A stretch of DNA of 64,000 bases from an uncultured Alphaproteobacteria bacterium (GCA_944391505.1 CALXTV010000004.1:17128-81127); one strand, 5' to 3'; positions 8,421 to 16,579 are shown, counted from the first letter of the stretch. A program made the numbers and translations. The notes: generated by a model from the sequence alone, not told the origin.

Positions 8421-9625
8421 CAGTCGCTCTCCTCCATGGCCGTAATCAGCTTGTTGACGGAATCTTCCATATCTTCGGCAATGATAATCGGCAGCTTGGA
8501 ATGTTCCAGAATATCTTTGGCCTCGTCTTTGTTGGTTCCCTCAAACCGAACCACCAGCGGCACGTTCAAACCGACTTCGGAGGCTGCGGCAACAATACCG
8601 TCAGCAATCAGGTTGCAACGCAGAAAACCGCCGAGAATATTGATTAAAATTCCCTCAACCCGCGGATTGGTCATAATGATTTTAATTCCGGCCGCAATTT
8701 TGTCTTTGTCGACACCGCCTTTGACATTCAGAAAACAGGCCGTTCCGTAGTCACCTCTGCCGCGAATAAGATCCATGGCCGTCAGGGCGATGCCGTCACC
8801 GTTGACAATGCAGCCGATGTTGCCGTCAAATTCGGAATACTGAAAGCCGTATTTTGCCGCTTTCAGTTCGCGGTCTTCTTCTTCATATTCGTCTTGGAGA
8901 ACGCTGATTTCCTTATGCCGGTAGAGCGCGTTGTTATCAAAGCTCATTTTGGCGTCAAGCGCGATAATCTGCCCGGTTTTGGTAACACCGACCGGGTTGA
9001 CCTCAATCATAACCGCGTCATAGTCGACAAAAGCCTGATGCATGCCGTTGATGAAAGTTTCCAGATTTTTGGCGACTTTCGGCTCCAGATTCAAAAATTC
9101 CATAACTTCCTGAATCTGCTCCGGGCTGGCGCCGGTAATCAGATCAAGATGAACGCGCAGAATATTTTCCGGCGACAAAATGGCCAAAGTTGTAATGTCT
9201 TCATCGTTCGTGTCGGCCACCAGCAGCGTAATTGCCGGAATCATCCGGTCGATGACCAGACTGGCATAAAAAGTTTTCCGAACCTTTGCAAAAGCTTCGA
9301 CATAAATGCGGCCGACCTGCTTGCCTTTGGGGCCGGTCTGCACCGTTACCAGCGTTGAACCGAGCATTTTTTCGGCCTCCGGCATAATGTCGCGTCGGCT
9401 GCGCACCAGTCGGATACCGCCCCGGCGTCCGGCCTTTTTGTCCGTAAAATATCCTTTATTGCGCGCGCCGGACTGAATCTGCGCTTTCAGCATCCACGGC
9501 CCGCGAAACGAAACCTGAGCCGCCGCTTTTTTTGCCTCGTGCGGCGTATAGGCAATCATACCCTTGGGAATGACAATTCCGTATTGGCTGAGAATTTTTT
9601 TTGCCTGATACTCATGGATGTTCAT
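8420..9625 (-). CDS. sucC: Succinyl-CoA synthetase beta-like subunit
   Basis: A 401-aa ATP-grasp protein aligned along its length with SucC: MNIHEYQAK start, KAQIQSGARNKG in place of the usual KxQxHAGGRGKAGG, EVNPVGVT, DAKMSFDNNALYR, DGNIGCIVNGDG, NILGGFLRCN. Many blocks depart from the usual sequence: GGRGKAGG becomes GARNKGYF, FLDVGGG becomes FLNVKGG and DGKLGADGN becomes DAKMSFDNN. It has about 13 residues more than typical SucC. The partner SucD-like subunit lacks the phosphohistidine, so the pair seems to be a divergent paralogue. sufE lies 3 nt upstream. Confidence 0.88.
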   Translation of the reverse strand: MNIHEYQAKKILSQYGIVIPKGMIAYTPHEAKKAAAQVSFRGPWMLKAQIQSGARNKGYFTDKKAGRRGGIRLVRSRRDIMPEAEKMLGSTLVTVQTGPKGKQVGRIYVEAFAKVRKTFYASLVIDRMIPAITLLVADTNDEDITTLAILSPENILRVHLDLITGASPEQIQEVMEFLNLEPKVAKNLETFINGMHQAFVDYDAVMIEVNPVGVTKTGQIIALDAKMSFDNNALYRHKEISVLQDEYEEEDRELKAAKYGFQYSEFDGNIGCIVNGDGIALTAMDLIRGRGDYGTACFLNVKGGVDKDKIAAGIKIIMTNPRVEGILINILGGFLRCNLIADGIVAAASEVGLNVPLVVRFEGTNKDEAKDILEHSKLPIIIAEDMEDSVNKLITAMEESD

Positions 9626-9628
9626 GGC

Positions 9629-10033
9629 TTATTCCTGCAAATGGGAAGCGTAGAAGCGGATTTTTTCGATCATCGACAGCAGGCCGTTGCGGCGGCTCGG
9701 GCTTAAGTGTTCTTCCAGGCCGAGCCGGGCGAAAATGTCGTCCAGATTAAGCGCGGCGATTTCTGCCGGCGTTTTGCCTTTGAAAATTGTCAGGACGACG
9801 GCAATCAGTCCGCGAACGATAATCGCGTCGCTGTCCCCTCGAAAAGAGAGAATGCCGTCTTTGAGCTCGGGAACCAGCCAGACCTGCGACTGACAGCCCT
9901 TAACTTTAAACTCCTCGGTTTTAAATTTGTTGTCAAGAGGCGGCAGCCCGCTGCCGAGGTCAATCAGATAGCGGTATTTGTCTTCCCAATCCTCAAGCAG
10001 TTCGAAATTTTCAATTAATTCGTCAATATCCAT
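9629..10033 (-). CDS. sufE: Sulfur acceptor protein SufE
   Basis: A 134-aa SufE-family protein. SufE accepts the persulfide from SufS and stimulates it. The acceptor cysteine is in VKGCQSQVW (C47), the family hallmark, and the length is typical. It is not in the suf operon on the plus strand; instead it is the first gene of a minus-strand cluster with sucC-sucD-comF, only 3 nt from the sucC start. Confidence is high for the family; the operon partnership is unusual. Confidence 0.95.
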   Translation of the reverse strand: MDIDELIENFELLEDWEDKYRYLIDLGSGLPPLDNKFKTEEFKVKGCQSQVWLVPELKDGILSFRGDSDAIIVRGLIAVVLTIFKGKTPAEIAALNLDDIFARLGLEEHLSPSRRNGLLSMIEKIRFYASHLQE

Positions 10034-10122
10034 GGCTGTCCCTTTAGGTCTTTCTTACCGGAGTTTTAGCATTTTATCTTTTGTAAGTCTAGTTTTATCT
10101 GATTTATATAAATAAAGATTTA

Positions 10123-10166
10123 AAACAAATAAAGAGTTTAGACAACTCTAAACTCTTTATTTGTTT
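10123..10166 (-). terminator. 20-bp perfect inverted repeat overlapping a gene end
   Basis: Arms 10123-10142 and 10147-10166 are perfect complements (AAACAAATAAAGAGTTTAGA on the left) around the loop CAAC. The right arm lies in the last codons of the amidotransferase-like gene and the left arm beyond its stop. On the minus strand the stem is followed by a T-rich tract, so it can terminate that transcript. Confidence 0.7.
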
Positions 10167-11001
10167 CAGCGCAAGCCTCGATGAAGGCGGCAAAAAGGCG
10201 GAGCGAAACTTCGTCGCCGGTTTTTGCCGTTCTTTCGGGATGCCATTCAACCCCCAAAACAAAATCATGCCAGGGATGTTGCAGTTCAATAACTTCGACC
10301 ACGCCGTCGGGAGCCAGTCCGGTAACCAGACATTCGCCTGTTTGCGCCGCATCAACTGCTGAGTTGTGACAACTGTTTACCATAATCTTTTCGGTTTGCA
10401 GCAGCCGGCGGATAAAGCTTCCCTCTTGCAGAAGCACCGGATGAGACAACACGTAGGGCGGATGCAGATGACTTTCTTCTTTGGGCAGGTTCTCGTTGAT
10501 TTTTGTTTTGACCCGTGCGCCTTTATAGACGGCGAGCATTTGTTCTCCGCCGCAGATGGCGAAAGTGGGAAGATGTTTTGCCGCGGCATATTCGATAATG
10601 TCGACATAAGTCTGCGGCCTTTCTTCATAACCTTTGAATGCTTCGTTTTTGACCAGTCTGAAATTTCCGCCGATTAGCAGAATACCGTCCGGAGCAATTT
10701 GGGTCAGCTGCATTTCCACTTTTCGGTAAGAAATGAAATAAGGCAGACCGCCGGCTCGGATAATGGCATCGACATAATCGGGAAAAATCGAAAAATCTTT
10801 TTCGGTTCGGTCAGGGTGTTGATCCTGCGCCAAAATAACCGCTATTCTCGGCCGTTTAAGGCTATAGTCAAAATCGGGAAGCATGATTTTGGGAATTCCG
10901 CCGTTTTTCATAACTGAATAAACTTCGTCGGACGGAATGGCCCAAAGAGGCACTTTCTCCTGCGGATAAGAAATTTTGCTGAGATAAAGTTTCCTTTCCA
11001 T
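10138..11001 (-). CDS. Class I glutamine amidotransferase-like hydrolase (peptidase C26 / PuuD-like)
   Basis: A 287-aa protein of the gamma-glutamyl hydrolase / gamma-glutamyl-GABA hydrolase group. It has an N-terminal strand-rich region, GGLPYFIS and DGILLIGG blocks, the nucleophile elbow ICGGEQ (family consensus CRGxQ), and the late His-Glu pair in GVEWHPE. The catalytic Cys, His and Glu are all present. The substrate could be a gamma-glutamyl amide such as gamma-glutamyl-GABA, but no puu genes are adjacent, so it stays open. It is a single gene with its own AT-rich upstream region (11002-11100). Confidence 0.85.
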   Translation of the reverse strand: MERKLYLSKISYPQEKVPLWAIPSDEVYSVMKNGGIPKIMLPDFDYSLKRPRIAVILAQDQHPDRTEKDFSIFPDYVDAIIRAGGLPYFISYRKVEMQLTQIAPDGILLIGGNFRLVKNEAFKGYEERPQTYVDIIEYAAAKHLPTFAICGGEQMLAVYKGARVKTKINENLPKEESHLHPPYVLSHPVLLQEGSFIRRLLQTEKIMVNSCHNSAVDAAQTGECLVTGLAPDGVVEVIELQHPWHDFVLGVEWHPERTAKTGDEVSLRLFAAFIEACAETNKEFRVV

Positions 11002-11099
11002 ATAATAATAATTTAAATTTACGATGATAATAGGAACAATATTAACTTATTGTCGTAAATTTATCTTTTCTGTCAAATTTTGCAACAAAAATCTGCGCA

Positions 11100-11341
11100 A
11101 AATACAGAATAAAACTTTTTAGATAAAAGGGTTAACCCTGTTGAAAGTTGCAAAACAGCGATTATCTCTTCAGTGTCACGATGGTGATATATTAAACGAA
11201 AGTTTCTTATATCGGCTATGAGTGGCAGAGGAAAAAAAAACGATAGATGTTTACAGTACCCGGAAAAAAATTTTTTTCTGCGGTTACATACAACAGCTTT
11301 TGTTTTTTTGGGAGGGGATTGTAAGAGCCCCTCCTTTTTTT
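11100..11341 (+). ncRNA. Possible small RNA upstream of a strong terminator
   Basis: The 338-bp gap 11002-11339 has no convincing gene, yet its plus strand ends in a strong terminator with no plus-strand gene before it. A possible promoter is TTGAAA near 11140 with a TATCTC-like -10. Candidate folds include an imperfect hairpin with a GAAA loop at about 11191-11218 (GATATATTAAAC/GTTTCTTATATC) and the palindrome GAAAAAAATTTTTTTC near 11265. The palindrome GGGTTAACCC lies near 11130, upstream. A 25-codon ORF (ATG near 11249) ends in the terminator loop, so a tiny peptide is an alternative. Confidence 0.35.
11311..11341 (+). terminator. Rho-independent terminator (plus strand)
   Basis: GGAGGGG (11311-11317), a 10-nt loop, CCCCTCC (11328-11334), then seven T. 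The T run is on the plus strand only, so it does not serve murA, which ends at 11340 on the minus strand. Confidence 0.85.
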
Positions 11342-12638
11342 ATTCTTCGCTGTCTTCTTTCAGCCGTTCAATGTCGGCGCCGACGCCCCGCAGTTTTTCT
11401 TCCAGTTTTTCATAACCGCGGTCAAGATGGTAGACGCGGTTGACGATGGTTTCGCCCTCTGCGGCCAGACCGGCCAGAATTAAGGCAAAGGACGCACGCA
11501 GATCAGTAGCCATAACCGGTGCACCGGAAAGTTTTTTTACGCCGCGCACAATCGCGGAAGCATGTCCGTGTACATTTATGTTTGCGCCCATACGCAAAAG
11601 TTCGGGAACGTGCATGAACCTGTTTTCAAAAATTGTTTCGGTTACCATACCGGCACCTTCGGCCACCGTCAGCAGAGCCATAAACTGCGCCTGCAGGTCG
11701 GTCGGAAATCCGGGAAACGGCTCGGTAATGATGTCTTCGCCGATAAGCCTTTTTCCGGTTGCGTCAACCAAAATGCCTCTTTCGGTAGGCGTAACCTCCA
11801 CGCCCATTTTCTGCAAAACCTGCATGGGCGTCTTAAGCGTATAGGTCTGGGCGTTAATCAGCTCGATTCGTCCGCCGGTAATCGCAGCCGCCACGGCATA
11901 GGAACCGGCTTCGATACGGTCGGGAATAACCTTGTGGCGCGCGCCGTGCAGTTTTTCAACGCCCTCAATGGTCAAAATTGAAGTTCCGATACCTGAAATC
12001 TTGGCGCCCATGTCGTTCAGCAGATTGATTAAATCGCCGATTTCCGGTTCTTTGGCAGCATTTTCCAAAACGGTAATGCCGTCCGCCAAAACCGCAGCCA
12101 TCAAAACATTGCAAGTTGCACCGACGGAAACCGTGCGAAAAACGATATGTGCGCCTTTCAGCCTGCCGTTAACCTCACCGTAGACATATCCGTTGCGTAT
12201 ATCGATTTTGGCGCCCATCTCTTCCATGGCGGCCAGATGAATGTCCATCGGGCGCGTACCGATGGCACAGCCGCCTGGCAGCGAGAGTTCAACTTTGCCG
12301 GCCCGGGCCAGCAGCGGTCCCAAAACATAATAGGAAGCACGCATTTTGCGCACATAATCATAAGGGGCGGCAATGCTTTCCAGTTTAGGCGTGCGATAAG
12401 AATAGGTTTTGGACGGGTGCCCGTCGACAAAGTCGTCAAAAGCGTCAATTTGGGTTCCGAGCTGCTCCAGCAGCAGGTTCATCGACTTGATGTCCGACAA
12501 AATCGGCATATTGGTCAGCGTAACCGTTTCGTCGGTAAGCAGGCTGGCGCAGATAAGCGGCAAAGCGGCATTTTTGGCGCCGCTGATAAAAATTTCACCG
12601 TTCAGTCTTTTGCCGCCCTTAATCTTAATCTTGTCCAT
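11340..12638 (-). CDS. murA: UDP-N-acetylglucosamine 1-carboxyvinyltransferase MurA
   Basis: MurA transfers enolpyruvate from PEP to UDP-GlcNAc, the first committed step of peptidoglycan synthesis. The 432-aa product has SGAKNAALP with the catalytic Lys23, the active-site loop [10 protein letters not shown] (C124, the fosfomycin-target cysteine), and the C-terminal [19 protein letters not shown]. Length is slightly above the usual 420. The start lies inside the end of a 47-aa basic ORF (12625-12768), a 14-nt overlap suggesting coupled translation. Confidence 0.97.
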   Translation of the reverse strand: MDKIKIKGGKRLNGEIFISGAKNAALPLICASLLTDETVTLTNMPILSDIKSMNLLLEQLGTQIDAFDDFVDGHPSKTYSYRTPKLESIAAPYDYVRKMRASYYVLGPLLARAGKVELSLPGGCAIGTRPMDIHLAAMEEMGAKIDIRNGYVYGEVNGRLKGAHIVFRTVSVGATCNVLMAAVLADGITVLENAAKEPEIGDLINLLNDMGAKISGIGTSILTIEGVEKLHGARHKVIPDRIEAGSYAVAAAITGGRIELINAQTYTLKTPMQVLQKMGVEVTPTERGILVDATGKRLIGEDIITEPFPGFPTDLQAQFMALLTVAEGAGMVTETIFENRFMHVPELLRMGANINVHGHASAIVRGVKKLSGAPVMATDLRASFALILAGLAAEGETIVNRVYHLDRGYEKLEEKLRGVGADIERLKEDSEE

Positions 12639-12768
12639 TATCCTTTTTGTCCTTGTTTTTCATTTTTTCCCGTTCCTGCTGTTGCCGCCGGCGTTTTTCC
12701 AGATTTTTCCGTAAAGCTTCGGCCTCTTTTTCGAAACGGATTCCATCTGTTTTTTTCTTTTTTTCCAT
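12625..12768 (-). CDS. Small highly basic coiled-coil-like protein overlapping murA
   Basis: A 47-aa ORF with ATG at 12768-12766 and a good upstream Shine-Dalgarno (AAGGA within GGAAGGATG). It ends at TAA 12627-12625, 14 nt inside murA in another frame. The product is almost entirely Lys/Arg/Glu/Gln (MEKKKK..., [12 protein letters not shown]), with a pattern fit for a charged helix. I do not recognise a family. The RBS, compact overlap and lack of other upstream signals for murA support it as real; its role could be to couple or gate murA translation (inference). Confidence 0.55.
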   Translation of the reverse strand: MEKKKKTDGIRFEKEAEALRKNLEKRRRQQQEREKMKNKDKKDNGQD

Positions 12769-12873
12769 CAAAAAACATCCTTCCGGTTTCAGAGATTTTC
12801 AAACTATAAAACCTCTTAACAAAAAAAGCCATAAAATATTTTGTTTTTGCAAAAAAAGCAGGAACAAATAACG

Positions 12874-13332
12874 TTAAAAGTTTTTTTCAAGATTGATAAT
12901 CTCCTGCAAATGAAAATTTTCGTCATAAATATAACGCCTGGCCACATATTTCCCGGCCATGATTTCGGGCAGGAAGTCACGGTCGGCTTCCCTCATTTCG
13001 GCATAAGGAATATCTTTCTCGTCAATCCAAAAAACTTTGGCTTCGTCTTTGTTTTCGTGAATCGTGCCGGAAAATTCCGTGCTTTTATAGACGTGAACAA
13101 AAAAATCTTTGGTCGGAAATTCGACATAACCGACTTTTACCGGATTTTTAATCGTAAGTCCCGTTTCCTCAAAAGTTTCTCTGATGACACATTCTTCCAT
13201 CGTTTCGCCGGGTTCCTGCTTTCCGCCGGGAAAATTCATGCAGCCCTTGTTAATGCCGCGCTGGTTCTGAACCATCAAAAATTTTTTGTTTTTCACATCT
13301 TCCACAATGGATAAAGAAGCTTCTTTTCTCAT
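12874..13332 (-). CDS. NUDIX hydrolase (MutT-like)
   Basis: A 152-aa NUDIX hydrolase with the box GGKQEPGETMEECVIRETFEETGL matching GX5EX7REUXEEXGU, preceded by the usual MNFPGG. Such enzymes hydrolyse nucleoside diphosphates linked to another moiety; MutT/YtkD-type 8-oxo-dGTP cleaning is one possibility, but specificity cannot be read from the box. The frame opens at 13350, but ATG 13332 is preferred because GTGAGG lies 7 nt upstream and the upstream codons overlap this site. Confidence 0.9.
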   Translation of the reverse strand: MRKEASLSIVEDVKNKKFLMVQNQRGINKGCMNFPGGKQEPGETMEECVIRETFEETGLTIKNPVKVGYVEFPTKDFFVHVYKSTEFSGTIHENKDEAKVFWIDEKDIPYAEMREADRDFLPEIMAGKYVARRYIYDENFHLQEIINLEKNF

Positions 13333-13384
13333 CTGATTCCTCACTTTCAAATAAAATTAAAACGACAATTTGGCAAAACGGTTT

Positions 13385-13714
13385 TCAGGGCAGAAGATTT
13401 TTTTTGTATTTTGTGCCCCATTCCGCCATTGCATTGATAACCGGCTGCAAAGAAAGCCCGGTTTTGTTAAGACTGTATTCAACTCTGGGCGGAACTTCCG
13501 CAAATACCTTACGGTTTAAGAGCCCGTCGTTTTCCAGTTCGCGAAGATTTTCGGTCAAAACCCGCTGGCTGATGCCCTGCAGATTTTTGCGGAGTTCGCC
13601 GAAACGTTTTGTTCCGCCGAGCAAATCACGGATAATCAGCAGTTTCCATTTGTTGCCGATTAAATTTATTGTCGTGGCAACCGGGCAATCTAAAATTTTT
13701 TTGTTCGAAATCAT
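13385..13714 (-). CDS. HxlR family transcriptional regulator
   Basis: A 109-aa winged-helix regulator of the HxlR/YodB type: N-terminal CPV cysteine (C10), LIGNKWKLLIIRDLL, the recognition region FGELRKNLQGISQRVLTENLRELE and the wing PPRVEYSLNKTG. Members often sense electrophiles or oxidants through the N-terminal Cys and control a divergent neighbour. Here it diverges from the secreted MBL-fold gene at 13844, with a TACTTT direct repeat in the 129-bp spacer. Confidence 0.93.
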   Translation of the reverse strand: MISNKKILDCPVATTINLIGNKWKLLIIRDLLGGTKRFGELRKNLQGISQRVLTENLRELENDGLLNRKVFAEVPPRVEYSLNKTGLSLQPVINAMAEWGTKYKKNLLP

Positions 13715-13732
13715 TTGATTTTCTCCAATAGT

Positions 13733-13754
13733 TACTTTTTGAATACTTTATAAT
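13733..13754 (+). promoter_or_regulatory. Candidate HxlR operator and -10 box
   Basis: TACTTT occurs at 13733-13738 and again at 13744-13749, 11 bp apart (one helical turn), and runs into a consensus TATAAT (13749-13754) on the plus strand. The arrangement suits repression of the gene at 13844 by the divergently encoded HxlR protein. Operator assignment is inference. Confidence 0.4.
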
Positions 13755-13843
13755 AAAATGGTGCCTTCTTTACATTTGCATCTTGTCATCATAATAATAT
13801 TGTTGAAAACTTGATGCAAGAACTAAATTAAAAGGAATATGCC

Positions 13844-14731
13844 ATGAAAAAGACAATAACCACATTGCTTTCGGCCGCCGTACTGGCTTCCGCCGTTTCT
13901 GCAAAAGCCGCGTCGGTCACACCGCTTTCCGTAACCGAAAAGAATTTGGATGCCGGGCGCATGACCGTGTATGATTACGGAACAATCAAACTTCATGCTT
14001 ATGCAACCGGAGATGCCTTAAATGACGAGGCATATATTGTCGAGGGCAGGGATTCGCTGGTCGGAATTGAACTTCCGTCTTTTACCGCCGGCCTTGACGC
14101 TTGGAAAAAATATATACGAAGCCTGCAAAAACCGATGAATGATATTTTTCTGGCCAGTCATCCGGCCGGCGCGTCATATATAAAAGGAATGAATATATAC
14201 GGAACCGAAGGCGCGGTCGAGTCCATGACCGGTGGTGCCGTCTATGCCACGACAACCGGTCTTCACAAGGTTTTTGGCGATGATTTTCACGGCAATGATA
14301 TGGCCAAAATCAATAAGGTTGTTCCCGCCGGAAAAATAACCGTTGCCGGCATAAACTTTAAGGTTATTGACCGCGGCGGCGAATACGATTTGGAAATTCC
14401 CGAAGCCAATGCGGTGTATACGCATATGTTGGGAAAGAAAGTGCATTCGATTGTGACCGGTCGAAAACATTTGGACGCAATGCTTGAAGTTTTAACCGAA
14501 TATCAGAAAAAAGGTTACAACATGATTTTGTCGGCCCATGCCGAACCTGAAGGACAGGATGCCGTCGCCGAAAAAATAACATACTTGCAGAAACTGAAAG
14601 ACCTGTTAAAGCAAAACCAAACCGGAGCAAGCTTCAAAAAAGCCGTAATTGCTTTTTTTCCGGATTATGCCGGCGAAAATTATCTGGACATGACCGTAAA
14701 TTCTCTGTACCAGGATAAAACGCCCGATTAA
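13844..14731 (+). CDS. Secreted metallo-beta-lactamase-fold protein lacking metal ligands
   Basis: A 295-aa protein with a clear signal peptide (residues 1-22, ending SAKAA) and a body that follows the MBL fold: DEAYIVEGRDSLVGIELPSF as the first strands, IFLASHPAGASYIKG where HxHxDH would stand, then ILSAHAEPEG. The metal-binding His/Asp set is largely absent (SHPAGAS). Catalysis of the usual kind is therefore doubtful. A good AAAGGA site precedes the start. It is divergent from hxlR and is probably its target. Function unknown. Confidence 0.75.
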   Translation: MKKTITTLLSAAVLASAVSAKAASVTPLSVTEKNLDAGRMTVYDYGTIKLHAYATGDALNDEAYIVEGRDSLVGIELPSFTAGLDAWKKYIRSLQKPMNDIFLASHPAGASYIKGMNIYGTEGAVESMTGGAVYATTTGLHKVFGDDFHGNDMAKINKVVPAGKITVAGINFKVIDRGGEYDLEIPEANAVYTHMLGKKVHSIVTGRKHLDAMLEVLTEYQKKGYNMILSAHAEPEGQDAVAEKITYLQKLKDLLKQNQTGASFKKAVIAFFPDYAGENYLDMTVNSLYQDKTPD

Positions 14732-14743
14732 ATCTCCACCCCC

Positions 14744-14768
14744 AAGGCCTCTCTAAAGAGGCCTTTTG
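14744..14768 (+). terminator. Terminator after the MBL-fold gene
   Basis: AAGGCCTCT - CTAA - AGAGGCCTT, a perfect 9-bp stem (14744-14765), then TTGCC; the T tract is short. Confidence 0.6.
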
Positions 14769-14769
14769 C

Positions 14770-15552
14770 CTAATTTGAATTGTATCCGAATTTTCTGGAC
14801 AACAAAACTTCTTTCCAGTAGTTTTCTCGTGAAATGACATATTCATCTGAGGCCGTATTTAGAATTTGTTCCAGCAAGGTATAATGAAAATTATTTTGAA
14901 CATATTCAAAACCTTTATCTTTTACAATTTTTTTCAATTCTTTGTTTCCACCGTGTCCGTCTGCAACATAATCTTTCCACCTGTTCCAGATTCCGCAGCC
15001 GCCATATGCCGAACCAATATATTCTTTACCGTTGTTTTTATCTTTTATTAAATATACTCCATAAATATTTTGCAAAGCAACATGCCAGTCTTTTAACTGA
15101 TTATCAATAATAAATTTTAGATTTGCATAACTGATGCTAACAGAATTGTAACCCTTAAAACTTTGAAATTTAACAGGTTCTTCCAAAATAGTCTTAACAT
15201 ACATTTCATCAAAAACGGTTTCCAGATTTAGTCGGCGGTTTCTTCCGCAAAATTTTAAGTTTACTTTTAACCTGCCAATAAATTCTTTAAATAAAGGGAG
15301 TTCCTGAATTACATATCGGTTGTCCTTGATATTTTGAACTTCATAAATACCGCTAAACAACCAAGTATCCTTTTCATCATATACATTTACAAAAGAAATA
15401 ATATATTTTCTGTTAAAAGCGTTCGTCTGTGGTTTATATTCATTCCAAGACAGCCACCTTTTCTTGTCCGTCAAAAAAATATCTAAAGGTTCAACGATAC
15501 CATTTGTTGATGCAAGATGTATTTTGTAGTCCTGTATGTTGTTAAAATTCAT
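14770..15552 (-). CDS. GIY-YIG nuclease-family protein with N-terminal domain
   Basis: A 260-aa protein whose C-terminal third is a GIY-YIG domain: YGVYLIKD, then KEYIGSAYG, WNRWKDYVADGHGGNKEL and the late Glu in LLEQILNTASDE. The N-terminal ~150 residues (EPLDIFLTDKKRWLSW..., WLFSGIYEV) form a separate domain seen with this nuclease type, perhaps for target recognition. The frame extends to a TTG at 15612, but ATG 15552 is the more natural start; neither has a strong Shine-Dalgarno. The gene is AT-rich and opens the putative island that ends at tRNA-Thr. No methylase partner is present. Confidence 0.75.
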   Translation of the reverse strand: MNFNNIQDYKIHLASTNGIVEPLDIFLTDKKRWLSWNEYKPQTNAFNRKYIISFVNVYDEKDTWLFSGIYEVQNIKDNRYVIQELPLFKEFIGRLKVNLKFCGRNRRLNLETVFDEMYVKTILEEPVKFQSFKGYNSVSISYANLKFIIDNQLKDWHVALQNIYGVYLIKDKNNGKEYIGSAYGGCGIWNRWKDYVADGHGGNKELKKIVKDKGFEYVQNNFHYTLLEQILNTASDEYVISRENYWKEVLLSRKFGYNSN

Positions 15553-15862
15553 AATGGATGATAATTTTATTAAATCAACAGTCAATTTATCGCTCCTGTT
15601 TGTTTGGGACAATTTGCATAATTGTGATCATGGAAACATGAAAATGGTTTTATCAGATGTTTTCCAAATTAAAATCATACATGATAGAGCCAAATATTCA
15701 ATAGTGAGAATTTCGGTAGCAATTAAGACAAATATGCCCGAAAACATCAGATAGCCCGGAGCCGAACCAATCCGAAGTGTTGGCAATTTGATTTTATTAT
15801 GTAAATTTTAGAAATTTTATATTATCATAAAAATATACATTTTTTATGAAAGATGATTAATA
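15553..15862. other. AT-rich spacer, no gene seen
   Basis: About 310 bp between the divergent GIY-YIG and Fic genes. All frames are broken or look random. It should hold both promoters but I cannot point to a convincing -35/-10 pair. Confidence 0.5.
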
Positions 15863-16471
15863 ATGGTTTTAGAAAATAAATTGAATATTACCAATCAAAT
15901 TGAATTGAATAAGGTTGAAGAAAAACTCAGTAAAGAAAAGGCTAAAAAGCTTTTTGATAGTGGCAAAATCAATCAGATAGAAGCAGGTACATTTGCCGGA
16001 TTAAAACAGATTCATAAGTATTTGTTTGAAGATATTTATGATTTTGCCGGAAAAATGCGTGATATCAACATATCAAAGGGCAACTTCAGATTTGCCCCGG
16101 TGATGTATTTGGAGCAAGCCCTAAAACATATTGATAAAATGCCACAATCAACTTTTGATGAAATTGTTGAAAAATATGTTGAAATGAATATTGCCCATCC
16201 TTTTCGAGAAGGAAATGGTCGCGCAACAAGAATTTGGCTGGATTTAATATTTAAGAAAGAAATTAAACAAGTTGTTGATTGGAATAAAATCGATAAAGAA
16301 GATTACTTATCAGCAATGGAAAGAAGCCCTGTTAAAGATATTGAAATAAAACATCTTCTAAAAAATGCTTTAACAGATAAAATTGATGAACGAGAAATCT
16401 TTATGAAAGGCATTAATGTAAGTTATTATTACGAAGGTTATGATGAATACGACATTCATAAGCTATTGTAA
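15863..16471 (+). CDS. Fic family protein, class III (self-inhibited AMPylase type)
   Basis: A 202-aa Fic-domain protein. The catalytic loop is HPFREGNGR (residues 112-120), fully intact, so nucleotide transfer (usually AMP) to a hydroxyl side chain of a target is expected. Near the C-terminus SYYYEG (residues 187-192) matches the inhibitory motif [S/T]xxxE[G/N] that in class III Fic proteins follows the Fic core and blocks ATP until relieved. No antitoxin gene is adjacent, consistent with built-in inhibition. AT-rich and within the island. Target unknown. Confidence 0.9.
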   Translation: MVLENKLNITNQIELNKVEEKLSKEKAKKLFDSGKINQIEAGTFAGLKQIHKYLFEDIYDFAGKMRDINISKGNFRFAPVMYLEQALKHIDKMPQSTFDEIVEKYVEMNIAHPFREGNGRATRIWLDLIFKKEIKQVVDWNKIDKEDYLSAMERSPVKDIEIKHLLKNALTDKIDEREIFMKGINVSYYYEGYDEYDIHKLL

Positions 16472-16492
16472 TATTGTACAATTAGCGGGCTA

Positions 16493-16579
16493 ATGAGTAT
16501 GCTAATGAAAAATGATATAAAAATTTTTGAACAAACTAAGATTCGCTCAATCTATGATGAAAAAAAAGATATTTGGTAA
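16493..16579 (+). pseudogene. Fragment resembling the start of a Bro-N/DinD-type protein
   Basis: A 28-codon ORF, with ATGs at 16493, 16499 and 16505, encoding MKNDIKIFEQTKIRSIYDE...DIW and then TAA. This closely matches the first residues of Bro-N/RhuM/DinD-type phage antirepressor-like proteins, which normally continue with a YFSVVDV-type segment. That continuation is absent, so this looks like a remnant of a phage-related gene. The rest of the 306-bp gap (to 16777) holds no other gene I can support. Confidence 0.5.

Noticed and set aside
11218..11443. ORFs of 65-73 codons before murA
   Set aside because: They run through the terminator into the antisense of murA and have no conserved features.
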